From TMED88 sp964515335 (lineage in GTDB: Bacteria; Myxococcota_A; UBA9160; UBA4427): a stretch of DNA of 64,000 nt. This document shows, piece after piece, positions 33,160 to 42,477 of this stretch. Location of the stretch: the NCBI GenBank assembly GCA_964515335.1, contig CAZETS010000013.1, positions 19,769-83,768 of the forward strand, written 5' to 3'. Every line of letters begins with the position of its first letter. The stretch's first letter is position 1. The notes under the pieces were generated by a model. It was not told where the DNA came from. It saw only the letters and a list, made by a program, of their open reading frames with translations, and ran no database searches. The position numbers and the translations under genes were made by a program.

Positions 33160-34191
33160 ATGTCGATCAAGGGCATCAACCCGGACGGGCTGAACGAGTG
33201 GTTCGCCAAGCACATCGACGGCGCCACCCCGCCGCTCGAATTCGAGCTGATCACCGGCGGCCACTCGAACCTCACGTTTCGCGTGACCGACTCGGCGGGC
33301 GAGCGCTTCGTGCTGCGCCGCCCGCCCACCGGCGCCGTGATCGCCACCGCGCACGACATGGGTCGCGAGCACCGCATCATCGCCGCGCTCGCCGATACGC
33401 CGGTGCCGGTGCCTCCCGCCCTCGGCCTGTGCGAGGACGACAGCGTCAACGACGCCCCGTTCTACGTGATGAGGTTCGTCGACGGCCTCGTGCTCGAGAA
33501 CCACGCGCTCACCCGTGAAAACATCAGCGAGGCCAACCGCGGCAAGCTCGGCGAGCGCGTCGTCGAGGTGCTCGCGGCCATCCACGCGGTCGATCCCGAC
33601 GCAGTCGGGCTCGGCGACCTCGGTCGCAAGGAGGCCTACATCCCGCGGCAGCTCAAGCGCTGGCGCACCCAGTGGGAGAAGACGCAGACCCGCGAGCTCG
33701 CCGCCATGGAAGAGGTCTACGAGGGGCTGCAGGCACAGATGCCCGAGCAGGTCGGCGCGAGCATCGTCCACGGCGACTATCGCATCGGCAACATGCTGGT
33801 CACCCGGGACGGCGACATCGCGGCCGTGCTCGACTGGGAGCTCTGCACCCTCGGCGATCCGCTCGCCGACCTCGGCTTCCTGCTCAACAACTGGGCCGAG
33901 CCGGACGAGGCCGGCCCGGCCGGCCGCGGCGCCGCGATGTCGCCGACGGCGGCGGGCGGCTTCCTCCTTCGCGACGAGCTGACCGCCCGCTACGAGTCGC
34001 TGACGGGACGCGATGCCAGCCGCATCGCGTACTACCGCGCCTTCCAGTACTGGCGCCTCGCCGCGATCGTCGAGGGCGTGCTGGCGCGCTACCTGAAGGG
34101 CGTGATGGGCGCCGAGGTCGACACCGACCTCTTCCGCCAACAGGTCGACGCGCTCGCCGAGTCGGCCGTGGCCTTGCTCGCCGAGCTCTGA
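33160..34191 (+). CDS. Aminoglycoside-phosphotransferase-like kinase (ACAD10/11-type)
   Basis: This 343-residue protein has the APH/choline-kinase fold: nucleotide lysine region (FVLRRPPTG), catalytic HGDYRIGNML with HGD, and LDWELCTLGDPLADLG with the metal-binding DWE. The closest recognisable group is the kinase domain linked to acyl-CoA dehydrogenases (ACAD10/11), which phosphorylates hydroxy-acids or hydroxyacyl-CoAs for degradation. The gene context of esterase and acyl-CoA ligase fits fatty-acid or polyester breakdown. It is 28 bases upstream of the esterase. Confidence 0.85.
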   Translation: MSIKGINPDGLNEWFAKHIDGATPPLEFELITGGHSNLTFRVTDSAGERFVLRRPPTGAVIATAHDMGREHRIIAALADTPVPVPPALGLCEDDSVNDAPFYVMRFVDGLVLENHALTRENISEANRGKLGERVVEVLAAIHAVDPDAVGLGDLGRKEAYIPRQLKRWRTQWEKTQTRELAAMEEVYEGLQAQMPEQVGASIVHGDYRIGNMLVTRDGDIAAVLDWELCTLGDPLADLGFLLNNWAEPDEAGPAGRGAAMSPTAAGGFLLRDELTARYESLTGRDASRIAYYRAFQYWRLAAIVEGVLARYLKGVMGAEVDTDLFRQQVDALAESAVALLAEL

Positions 34192-34219
34192 GCCGGGCCT
34201 CTGGCCCGGGGCCGCCTCC

Positions 34220-35815
34220 TTGCAGACCACCACGACGATCAGCAGCGGCCGGCTCGAGGGCGTCCGGTGCCGGGGCGGCGTGGTGTTTCGCGGGGTGCCG
34301 TTCGCGTCGGTGACGCCCGGCGACGGCCGCTTCCGCGCGCCCGGCCCGGCTGCGTCGTGGACGGGCACGCGCCGCGCGGATCAGAGGGGCCGCGCGGCGC
34401 CGCAGCGCGCCGCCCTGTCGCGGCGCCTGCACCGCTACAGCGCCGTGCCGGCGGCCGGCTGGAGCGAGGACTGCCTGCACGCCGACGTCTACACGCCCGA
34501 CTGCGCGCGCCGCGGGCTGCCGGTGATGTTGTGGATCCACGGAGGCGGCTATTCGCACGGCTCGGGGAGCTTCTGGATCTACGGAGGTGATCGGCTCTGC
34601 GCCCGCGGCGACGTCGTGGTGGTCGCGGTCAACTACCGCCTCGGCGCCTTCGGGAACGCCGATCTGCGCTGGCTTCACGGATCGGACGCCGAGGCGAACG
34701 TCGGCCTGCGCGATCAGCTTGCCGCGCTGCGCTTCGTGCGCGACGAGATCGAGGCCTTCGGCGGCGATCCGGGCAACGTCACGCTGTTCGGCCAGTCGGC
34801 CGGGGCGATGAGCATCGGCGCGCTGATGGCTGCGCGGGAAGCCCGCGGGCTCTTCCACCGGGCGGTGCTGCAGAGCGGCGCCGCGCGCAACGTCCATCCG
34901 CCCGCGGAGGCGCGTCGCGTCGCCGAGCAGCTGCTCGGCGAGCTGGGCATCGACCCGGATCGCCGCGATGCCCTGGCGAGACTGCGCGCCACTCCGGCCG
35001 AAGCGCTGCTCGGCGCCCAGCTCGCCGTGGCGGCGCGCATCCGCCTGCCGCTCGGGATGCTGGCCTGGCAGCCCTGTGCGGACGACGCCCTGCTGCCGCG
35101 CACGCCCGAGGACGCCCTGCGCGCGGGAGCGGAGACGCCGGTGCCCCTGCTCGTGGGCACGAATCGCGACGAGTGGAAGATGTTCACCGCTACCGACGCG
35201 CGCCGCCGGCAGCTCGACGAGCGGACGCTGCGCGACTACCTCGGCCGCACCCTCGAGCGGGACGGCGTGGCGGGGCGCGTCGACGTGGACGACGTGCTGA
35301 GCGTCTACGCGAGCGACGCCGACACCGGTGCGCGCCGCTCGCCGGCGGACGTCTGGATGGCGTTCCAGACCGACCGCGTCTTTCGCTGCCCCGCCGTCGA
35401 GCTGGCCGACGCGCGCGCCGCGCAGGGCGTGCCGACGTGGCTGTACCGCTTCGATCGGGCTCCCGCGGCCCTGCGCGAGCGCGTCGGCGCGTGCCACTCG
35501 CTCGAGCTGCCGTTCGTGTTCGGCACGCTGCGCAGCCCCGCCCTGCGCGCGGCCTTCGCCTGGCCGCCCGCTGCACTGCGGCTCTCGGACGAGATGCAGG
35601 ACGCCTGGATCGCCTTCGCGCGCCACGGCGATCCCACTGCAGTGGAGGCGCCGTCCGGTCCGGGCGGCTGGACCCGCTACCGCGGCGCGGACGACGAGGC
35701 GCGCGTCTTCGGCGGCCGCGTGGGCGCCGTCCCCGCGGCCGCCGCCGCGACCCGCAGGCTTTGGGCTCGGCTCAGTCCGCCGCCGCCGGCGTCCACTCGC
35801 GCAGCACCCGCTTGA
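34220..35815 (+). CDS. Type B carboxylesterase
   Basis: The 531-residue alpha/beta hydrolase has the oxyanion-hole motif WIHGGGYSHGS, the nucleophile serine in GQSAGAMS, the acidic member in the TNRDEWKMFT region and HSLELPFVFG bearing the catalytic histidine. No signal peptide is seen, so it is cytoplasmic. The start is TTG at 34220; no clear ribosome-binding site precedes it, so it may be translated by coupling to the kinase gene. The last 44 bases overlap the convergent acyl-CoA ligase gene tail to tail. Confidence 0.88.
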   Translation: MQTTTTISSGRLEGVRCRGGVVFRGVPFASVTPGDGRFRAPGPAASWTGTRRADQRGRAAPQRAALSRRLHRYSAVPAAGWSEDCLHADVYTPDCARRGLPVMLWIHGGGYSHGSGSFWIYGGDRLCARGDVVVVAVNYRLGAFGNADLRWLHGSDAEANVGLRDQLAALRFVRDEIEAFGGDPGNVTLFGQSAGAMSIGALMAAREARGLFHRAVLQSGAARNVHPPAEARRVAEQLLGELGIDPDRRDALARLRATPAEALLGAQLAVAARIRLPLGMLAWQPCADDALLPRTPEDALRAGAETPVPLLVGTNRDEWKMFTATDARRRQLDERTLRDYLGRTLERDGVAGRVDVDDVLSVYASDADTGARRSPADVWMAFQTDRVFRCPAVELADARAAQGVPTWLYRFDRAPAALRERVGACHSLELPFVFGTLRSPALRAAFAWPPAALRLSDEMQDAWIAFARHGDPTAVEAPSGPGGWTRYRGADDEARVFGGRVGAVPAAAAATRRLWARLSPPPPASTRAAPA

Positions 35816-37406
35816 GGACCTTGCCGGTCGGATTGCGGGGCAGCTCGTCGGCCGGGACGATTTCGCGCGGCACCTTGTGGCGCGCGAGCCGGTCGCGGAC
35901 GAAGAGCTTGAGGGCGTCTTCGTCGAATGCCTCGCCGGGCTTCATCACCACGAACGCGCGCAGCCGCTGTCCGAACTCGTCGTCGGCCACGCCGATCACC
36001 GCGGCCTCGGCCACGTCGTCGCGATCGGACAGCAGGTCCTCGACCTCGCGCGGGAAGACGTTCTCGCCTCCCGAGACGATCATGTCGTCGTCGCGCCCGC
36101 CCACGAAGAGGCGTCCGTCGTCGTCGAACCAGCCGAGGTCGCCGACCGACATGAGCCCGTCGACGATCTCCTTGTTGCCGCCGCCCGTGTAGCCCTCGAA
36201 CTGATTGGCGTTGCCGACGAAGATGCGGCCGACCTCGCCCTGGGGCACCTCGCGGCCCTTGTCGTCGAGGATGCGCACCACCACGCCGCGCGGCACGCGT
36301 CCCGCGGTGCCGGGGGCTGCGCGCAGGTCCTCGGGGGTGGCGATGCTCGCCTGGGCGACCTCGGTGCTGCCGTAGAAGTTGTAGAGGTTGTCGCCGAAGG
36401 CATCCATCCAGCGGGTCGCCAGCTCGCCGGGCAGCGCCGAACCGCTCGAGAGCGTGCCGCGCAGCGAGCTCACGTCGTAGCGAGAGATCGTCTCGGGTCC
36501 GAGGGCGAGGATGCGTTGCATCATCACCGGCACTACGGCGAAGAGGTCGGCACGGTGGCGGTCGATGGCCGCGACGGTCGCCTCGGGATCGAAGCGCCGC
36601 TGCAGCACGAAGCTGTTGCCGAGCAGGCTGCCCACCAGTAGCTGGGTGAGTCCCCAGGAGTGGAACATCGGCGCGCTCACGAGGTTTCGGGCGCCGGCAC
36701 GCAGCGGCAGCATCTCGACGAGACCGAGGGCGCCCTGGGCGTCGGTCGACGCCCCCGAGCGACGAGCGCCCTTCGGCGTGCCCGTGGTGCCCGAGGTGAG
36801 GATCGTGCCCGTTCCGGCGCGCTCGGGCCGCGGCACCGGATCGGCCGCGTAGGCGTCGACGAGCCCGTCGAGGGTGGGCCCGCTCACGGCGTCGTCGTGC
36901 CAGGCCACGATGCGGGCGCACTCGTCGGGTGCGGCCGCGACGACTTCCTCGAACTCCTGGTCGTAGAGGATCGCCTTGATGCCCTCGCGCTCCGCCACGT
37001 CGCGCAGCTGCGGCCCCGCGAAGCCCGTGTTGAGGTAGCAGACGTCGGCGCCGAGCAGTCCGAGCGCGTTGGTCGCTTCGATGAAGCCCGCGTGATTGCG
37101 GATCAGCACGCCCACCTGAGCGCCGGCCCCGACGCCGAGGTCGCGCAGGCCGTGGGCGAGGGACAGGGATCGGTCGTAGAGCTGGCGGTAGCTGAGCTGG
37201 CCGCGGTCGTCGATCACCGCGATCTCGTCGGGCCGGGTCATCGCGGCGGCCGCGAAGCCGGTGGCCGTCGAGCTGCCGTGGCGCCGGCCGGCACGGATCA
37301 GGCCGTAGAGGAGCTTCGGATCGAGCATGCCGAGGCGCCGCAGCGCCGCGAAAGCGGCCCGGGCCAGGTCGAAGGCGCCCTCGTTCGTGTGGGGGGATGC
37401 GCTCAT
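35772..37406 (-). CDS. AMP-dependent acyl-CoA ligase
   Basis: The 544-residue protein is an ANL-superfamily ligase. P-loop ILTSGTTGTPKGARRS, the central YNFYGSTEVAQ, VGDLGWFDDDGRLFVGGRDDDMIVSGGENV and the C-terminal lysine in NPTGKVLKRVL are all present. It adenylates a carboxylic acid, likely a medium or long fatty acid, and transfers it to CoA. Its ATG overlaps the stop of the M48 protease gene upstream (ATGA), so both are on one transcript, an odd pairing of a protease and a metabolic enzyme. Confidence 0.93.
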   Translation of the reverse strand: MSASPHTNEGAFDLARAAFAALRRLGMLDPKLLYGLIRAGRRHGSSTATGFAAAAMTRPDEIAVIDDRGQLSYRQLYDRSLSLAHGLRDLGVGAGAQVGVLIRNHAGFIEATNALGLLGADVCYLNTGFAGPQLRDVAEREGIKAILYDQEFEEVVAAAPDECARIVAWHDDAVSGPTLDGLVDAYAADPVPRPERAGTGTILTSGTTGTPKGARRSGASTDAQGALGLVEMLPLRAGARNLVSAPMFHSWGLTQLLVGSLLGNSFVLQRRFDPEATVAAIDRHRADLFAVVPVMMQRILALGPETISRYDVSSLRGTLSSGSALPGELATRWMDAFGDNLYNFYGSTEVAQASIATPEDLRAAPGTAGRVPRGVVVRILDDKGREVPQGEVGRIFVGNANQFEGYTGGGNKEIVDGLMSVGDLGWFDDDGRLFVGGRDDDMIVSGGENVFPREVEDLLSDRDDVAEAAVIGVADDEFGQRLRAFVVMKPGEAFDEDALKLFVRDRLARHKVPREIVPADELPRNPTGKVLKRVLREWTPAAAD

Positions 37407-38962
37407 TCTCGATCCTCTGCTTCGTGGCTGCCGTCCTCGACGGCGCTGGGACTGGCCACGTAGGGCTCGGCGAAATAGGGCTCGGCGATCGCCACCTTGA
37501 CGAGCATACCCCGCTCGAGGGCGTCCTCGGCGCCGATTCCGTTGGCGATGGCGGTCTCCTCGACGCTCCAGCGGTTGGCGGTGCGTTCACCGAGCGCGGC
37601 CAGGTCTTCGCCCTCCTGCACGTTCGTCACGCGCAGCCGGTCCTGCATCACTTCGGCCCGCTCTGTGTCGGTGATCTCGTGGAAGCTGTCGGCCGCCTCG
37701 ACGAACTTCGACCTCAGCGCCTGGAAGTGACGCTTCGTCGAGGCACCGCTGATCTGGTAGATGCGGTCCCGGTGAGCGATCCAGGTGATGAGCACGCGCA
37801 TGCGGTCGCCCCGGCCGCCGACCTCGGCCTCGGCCTGGGCGGCCGGGAGGCCGCTGATCTCGAGCCGCTTCGGCAACTCGTCGAGGCGCACCTCGCGGTC
37901 GAACGCGAGGGCCGACTCCATCGGGTCGGATCCCTCGTCGACGATCTGCACGACCACCTGCCCGAGCTGCTCGGGCTGCACGGCTGCCACGGCCTGCGGG
38001 CTGTTGACCTGCTCCCAGTCCTCGGGAAACGTGAGCGCGAAGCCGAGCTCGGGGTGCAGGAAGCGCTCGTCGACGAAGACGCCCTCGCTCGCGGCCACGC
38101 CGACCGGCAGGCCGTCGAGATGGGCCAGGAAGTCGGCGCGCGAGAGGGGCGGTGTTGCGGTCTTCGCCACCTCGAGCTCGTTCGCGTAGTCGACCGCGGC
38201 GCGCGCACGCTCGGGGCTGCGCGGGTGGCTGCGCAGGAACGAGCGGCGGTTGGGGTCGTCGCCCGCGTACTCCTCCTCGCGCGCGAGGGCGTCCATGAAG
38301 GTCGAGAGCGCCATCGGGTCGAAGCCCTCGGCGGCGGCGAACTGCTGACCGAGCCGGTCGGCCTCGCGCTCCTGCTCGCGGCTGTAGGCGGCCAGCGCGA
38401 GGGCGCCGGGCAGCTGGCCGACGCCGCTCACGATGCGACCGATGCTCGGCGACACGATCGATGCCGCGGCCCCGCCCAGACCCGCCAGGATGCGGACGGG
38501 CGCGAGCGGGACGTTGGCGGCCTGACGGCTCACCGAGTGGCGCGCGGCGACGTGGCCGATCTCGTGGCCGAGCACGGTGGCGAGCTCGTCCTCGGAGTTG
38601 ACCAGCGCGATCAGCCCGCGCGACACGTAGACGTGTCCTCCGGGCAGGGCGAACGCGTTGGGCTCCCGCATGCGCACGATGTGAAAGTGGTGCTCGAGCC
38701 CGGTGCGGGGCGACTGCCGGGCGAGCCGCTGGCCGAGCTGAGCCACGTAGGCCTGCAGGGCCTCGTCGTCGAGGTAGCCGATCTGCTCTTCGACCTGCTT
38801 GGCGGCCTCGTTGCCCAGCTCGATCTCTCGCTGCTCGCTGGTCAGCACGGGCTCGGGCCGGCCGGTGACCGGATTGCGCGCGCACGCCGCGGTCAGCGAG
38901 ACCAACGCGGCGAGCCCGGCCACCGCCACCTGCGCGGCGGCGCGATTCGCTGACGCCTGCAT
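37403..38962 (-). CDS. M48-family metalloprotease lipoprotein, paralogue of the one at 31.5 kb
   Basis: The 519-residue product has a lipobox (SLTAAC), zinc motif HEIGHVAARHS (about 129-139) and SREQEREADRLG for the third ligand. EPNAFALPGGHVYVSRGLI matches the other M48 protein almost exactly. The C-terminal part again carries a SHPRSPERA segment, a FALTFPEDW segment and a terminal LysM-like module (VQEGEDLAALGERTAN through LVKVAIAEPY). The shared multi-domain order shows the two genes are duplicates. It is first in an operon with the acyl-CoA ligase. Confidence 0.9.
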   Translation of the reverse strand: MQASANRAAAQVAVAGLAALVSLTAACARNPVTGRPEPVLTSEQREIELGNEAAKQVEEQIGYLDDEALQAYVAQLGQRLARQSPRTGLEHHFHIVRMREPNAFALPGGHVYVSRGLIALVNSEDELATVLGHEIGHVAARHSVSRQAANVPLAPVRILAGLGGAAASIVSPSIGRIVSGVGQLPGALALAAYSREQEREADRLGQQFAAAEGFDPMALSTFMDALAREEEYAGDDPNRRSFLRSHPRSPERARAAVDYANELEVAKTATPPLSRADFLAHLDGLPVGVAASEGVFVDERFLHPELGFALTFPEDWEQVNSPQAVAAVQPEQLGQVVVQIVDEGSDPMESALAFDREVRLDELPKRLEISGLPAAQAEAEVGGRGDRMRVLITWIAHRDRIYQISGASTKRHFQALRSKFVEAADSFHEITDTERAEVMQDRLRVTNVQEGEDLAALGERTANRWSVEETAIANGIGAEDALERGMLVKVAIAEPYFAEPYVASPSAVEDGSHEAEDRE

Positions 38963-39364
38963 CGCTCGGACTGACCTCCGGCCCCGGGCTCGTCGATGGG
39001 TTGCGTGCGCCCGGGCCCCCGGGACCCGTGCGGCCGGTCGAGATTAGCCGACCCCCGTGCTGCCGTACGCCGCCGCCGCGCTGCGCTCGGCTCCCTTGCG
39101 GGCGCCCGTACCCGGCGCATCGGGTTGTGGCGCTCCGGGTCGCGGGGTACGTTGCGCGCCCGCCGGGGCCTTGGCGGACGCTCGTCCAGCCCGCGGGGCC
39201 TGGACGCATCGCAGAGCCGCCGGCGGCCGAGCCGGCCTGGACCGGCCCGAGCCGGCCTGGGAGCGCGACGCGGCGAATCGTGCGGTCGCGCAGCGAGAAG
39301 ACGGCCGCCGGACCTTCTAGCGTACCAGGCCGACAGCCGCCGAATCGAATCGAGGTGCCACACC
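38963..39364. other. Divergent intergenic region, 402 bases
   Basis: The gap between the M48 gene and a CoA-transferase gene must contain two promoters. It is GC-rich. Apart from a 13-bp direct repeat (separate entry) I see no gene or RNA. GAGGTG at 39350-39355 serves as the CoA-transferase ribosome-binding site. Confidence 0.4.
39228..39260. repeat. 13-bp direct repeat
   Basis: CGAGCCGGCCTGG occurs at 39228-39240 and again at 39248-39260, 20 bases apart or about two helical turns. It lies in the divergent promoter region and could be a pair of activator sites or simple GC-rich duplication. Confidence 0.35.
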
Positions 39365-40600
39365 ATGCCGACTTCTCCCCCCCCGCTCTTGTCCGGGCTG
39401 CGCGTCATCGAGAGCTCACTGCTCGGGCCCGCGGCCATCACGACCCATCTCGCCGATCTCGGCGCCGACGTCATCAAGGTCGAGAGCCCCGCCGGCGACT
39501 ACGTGCGCGAGATGACGTGGCCGATCATCGACGGCGTGTCCCTGCTGCACATGCACATCAACCGGGGCAAGAAGAGCCTCACCCTCGACCTGCGCACCGA
39601 AGACGGGGTGGCTGTCTACAAGGATCTGGTTCGCGGCGCCGACGTGGTCGTAGAGGCGATGCGTCCGGGCTCGCTCGCGCGCCGCGGTCTCGGCTACGAA
39701 GAGCTGCGCGCCATCAACCCGAAGGTCGTCTTCTGCAACATCTCGGGATACGGCATGACCGGGCCGTACCGCGACCTCGCGTCGCACGGCATCGCATACG
39801 ACACATGGGCGGGCATCGTGAATCCCGCCTACGACGAGGACGGCTTCTGCTTCATCCCCGAGCACGCCTCGATCGGCATGCACGCGGGGCCGATGTTCGG
39901 CGCCCTCGGCATCCTGTCCGGCGTGCTCCGCGCCCGCGAGACGGGAGCCGGCTGCATGATGGAGATCGCGCAGTCCGACGCCGCGGCCTACATGGACTGG
40001 TACCGCAGCGAGTCGTGGATGGCCTACGAGCGCCCCGAAGACGTGGTCACCGGCAACAAGGCCGACGACTACGTGCGGCGCGAGCCGGGCACCGCGGGCA
40101 TGAAAGAAGGTGTCCGTTACCAGATGTACGAGTCCAGCGACGGCCACGTGCTCTTCATGGCTTCCGAGCAGGCCTTCTGGAAGAACTTCTGCGAGTGCGT
40201 GGGCCGGCCCGAGCTGTTCGAGCGCTGGCCGGGATCGAAGTACGCCGATCACGCCCGCGGCAATCGCGAGCTGCACAAGGAGCTGCGGGAGATCTTCCGG
40301 GGCAAGTCGTGCGAGGAGTGGATTCGCCTCGGCGACGAGAAGGACTTCCCGATCGCGCCGGTCAACACACCGAAGTCGATCGCCGAGGATCCGCAGTTCA
40401 GGGACCGCTTCCCGCTCTACTCCCACGAGCAGCACGGCGCCGACATGCTGCCCTTCCCCCTGAAGATCGTCGACGAAGAGCTGCCCGAGCCGGAGATGGC
40501 GCCGACGGTCGGCGAGCACAACGACGCGGTGCTCGCCGAGGTGCTCGGCTACGACGAGGGCGAGATCAGGCGGCTCCGGGAGGCGGGGGCGCTCGGTTGA
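39365..40600 (+). CDS. CaiB/BaiF-type CoA-transferase
   Basis: The 411-residue protein is a second family III CoA-transferase (LRVIESSLLGPAAITTHLADLGADVIKVE; NRGKKSLTLDLRTEDG; FCNISGYGMTGPYRDLASHGIAYDTWAG). It is only distantly similar to the one at 6.6 kb, so the two probably use different acids. ATG at 39365 is chosen because it follows GAGGTG and opens the domain. Its TGA shares bases with the ATG of the phosphatase gene, so they are co-translated. Substrate unknown. Confidence 0.9.
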   Translation: MPTSPPPLLSGLRVIESSLLGPAAITTHLADLGADVIKVESPAGDYVREMTWPIIDGVSLLHMHINRGKKSLTLDLRTEDGVAVYKDLVRGADVVVEAMRPGSLARRGLGYEELRAINPKVVFCNISGYGMTGPYRDLASHGIAYDTWAGIVNPAYDEDGFCFIPEHASIGMHAGPMFGALGILSGVLRARETGAGCMMEIAQSDAAAYMDWYRSESWMAYERPEDVVTGNKADDYVRREPGTAGMKEGVRYQMYESSDGHVLFMASEQAFWKNFCECVGRPELFERWPGSKYADHARGNRELHKELREIFRGKSCEEWIRLGDEKDFPIAPVNTPKSIAEDPQFRDRFPLYSHEQHGADMLPFPLKIVDEELPEPEMAPTVGEHNDAVLAEVLGYDEGEIRRLREAGALG

Positions 40601-41175
40601 TGGAGGCCGCGCGCAAGCACAGGCTCGGCCTGCTGCTCTTCGCGCTCGGGGTCGCGGTGGCGACGGCGCTGACCCTGGTGGTCGCCCACCGGCTCGGCCC
40701 CAAGCACCTGCTCACCGTGACGCCGGGTGTCCTCTACCGCAGCGGCCAGCTCACGCCCGAGCAGCTCACCGATCTGATCGAGCGGTATGGGATCCGCACG
40801 GTCGTCAACCTGCGCTCGGAAAACGAGATGGGGCAGGGCGACTGGCACCGCCTGCAGTCGGAGACGGCGCGCCGGGAGGGCGCCCGGCTCGTCGACCTGC
40901 CCATGCACACCGGCTTTCCGCCCGATCAGGCCACCCACGAAGCCTGGCTCGGGCTGATCGAGGACCCCGCCGCGCAGCCGATCCTGGTGCATTGCCAGTA
41001 CGGCGTCCTGCGGACGGGCATCATGGTGGCCATCTACCAGATCGAACGGCTCGGCCTCTCGTCCGAGCAGGCGCTCGAGCGCTTCGAGCGGTTCGGCCAC
41101 GAGCTCTCGGAGACCATCCAGGGCCGCATCGACGACTACTTCGAGCAGTACGTCCCGAGGCAGCGGCGCAGCTGA
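40600..41175 (+). CDS. Membrane-anchored cysteine-dependent phosphatase (DSP/PTP-like)
   Basis: The 191-residue protein has one N-terminal membrane segment (about 9-29), then a phosphatase domain: LYRSGQLTPEQL, TVVNLRSE and the P-loop HCQYGVLRTG with nucleophile Cys132 and Arg138. That is the HCx5R signature. Homologues in bacteria remove phosphate from lipids or proteins. The catalytic domain could face either side of the membrane; positive residues before the segment favour a periplasmic domain. It is coupled to the CoA-transferase by TGATG and is followed by an aminotransferase gene. Confidence 0.85.
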   Translation: MEAARKHRLGLLLFALGVAVATALTLVVAHRLGPKHLLTVTPGVLYRSGQLTPEQLTDLIERYGIRTVVNLRSENEMGQGDWHRLQSETARREGARLVDLPMHTGFPPDQATHEAWLGLIEDPAAQPILVHCQYGVLRTGIMVAIYQIERLGLSSEQALERFERFGHELSETIQGRIDDYFEQYVPRQRRS

Positions 41176-41215
41176 TGGCTCGGCTTTCGCCCGCGGTCGA
41201 ACGGAGAGGCGACCC

Positions 41216-42412
41216 GTGAGCGAGCCGCGTGTGCCGCTGTTCGACCTGCGGGTGCAGGACGAGCGCCTCGCGCCCGAGATCGAGCGCGCGGTCGCGCGCG
41301 TGCTCGCGAGCGGCCAATACGTGCGCGGAGGGGAGGTGGCCGCCTTCGAGCGCGCCGTGGCCGAGCACTGCGGGGTCGTCGAGGCGGTGGCGTGCGGGTC
41401 GGGGTCGGACGCGCTGCTGCTCTCTTTGATGGCGCACGGCATCGGGCCGGGCGACCGGGTCGTCTGTCCCGCGTTCACCTTCTTCTCCACCGCTGCCGCG
41501 ATCGCCCGACTCGGCGCCGAGCCGGTCTTCGCCGACGTCGACCCGGACACCCTCTGCAGCGGCGCCGACGAGGTTCGCACTGCGATCGAGCGCAGCGGCC
41601 CGCCCGCGGCGCTGCTCGCCGTCCACCTCTTCGGTCGCGCTGCCGAGATGGACGGACTCGTCGAGCTCGCCGGCGCGCTCGACGTGCCGCTCGTCGAGGA
41701 CGCCGCCCAGTCGATCGGCGCGTTCGATTCATCGGGTCGGCAGGTGGGCACCCGCGGCCACGGCGGCTGCCTGAGCTTCTATCCGACGAAGAATCTCGGT
41801 GGTTACGGGGACGGTGGCATGGTGCTGTGTCGCTCTGCCGACCTGGCCGCCCGGCTGCGGGTGCTTCGCGACCACGGAGAGGAGCCGTCCGGCGAGCACC
41901 GGGTGGTGGGCATCAACTCGCGCCTCGACGCCATCCAGGCGGCGGTGCTCGCCGCGAAGCTTCCGCATCTCGACGCGTGGAACCACGCCCGCCAGGATCA
42001 CGCCGCCGTCTACGGCGAGCTGCTCGGCGAGCTCGGCGCCGAGGCGGGCAGCGGCGCCTTCGACGGGCCGGGTCTCCCGCTGCGCCTGCCCGCCGTGCCC
42101 CGGCGCCCGGCCTCCCACGTGTTTCACCACTACGTGGTGCGGGTGCCGGCCAGGCACCGGGAAGCACTGCGCGCCCATCTCGCCGACCGGGGCGTCGGCA
42201 GCGGCGTCTACTACTCGCGGCCGCTCCACCAGCAGCCCTGCTTCGCGGGGTCCGGCGGCCAGCCGCCGAGCCTGCCCGCCACGGAGGCGGCCGCGCGCGA
42301 GAGCCTGACGATTCCCGTCCACCCCCGGCTCTCGAAGGACCAGCTCGCGTACGTGGTCGAATCGATCCGCAGCTACTTCGCGCAGCTTTCGAGCGCGGCC
42401 CCTTCGAGGTAG
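41216..42412 (+). CDS. DegT/DnrJ/EryC1-family aminotransferase
   Basis: The 398-residue PLP enzyme has the family landmarks GSGSDALLLSL, VEDAAQSIGA and SFYPTKNLGGYGDGGM, with Lys192 as the PLP lysine. It adds an amino group to a keto-sugar nucleotide. The sequence resembles WbpE-type enzymes that make 3-amino sugars. GTG at 41216 follows GGAGAGG. It is 7 kb from the main glycan locus and could feed it. The upstream partners, a CoA-transferase and a phosphatase, do not suggest a pathway. Confidence 0.9.
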   Translation: MSEPRVPLFDLRVQDERLAPEIERAVARVLASGQYVRGGEVAAFERAVAEHCGVVEAVACGSGSDALLLSLMAHGIGPGDRVVCPAFTFFSTAAAIARLGAEPVFADVDPDTLCSGADEVRTAIERSGPPAALLAVHLFGRAAEMDGLVELAGALDVPLVEDAAQSIGAFDSSGRQVGTRGHGGCLSFYPTKNLGGYGDGGMVLCRSADLAARLRVLRDHGEEPSGEHRVVGINSRLDAIQAAVLAAKLPHLDAWNHARQDHAAVYGELLGELGAEAGSGAFDGPGLPLRLPAVPRRPASHVFHHYVVRVPARHREALRAHLADRGVGSGVYYSRPLHQQPCFAGSGGQPPSLPATEAAARESLTIPVHPRLSKDQLAYVVESIRSYFAQLSSAAPSR

Positions 42413-42477
42413 CCGCGCGGCGACTGCTCGGCGCACGCGTCGCCGCGCGGCGACCGGGGCTGTGACATCATCGCGCG

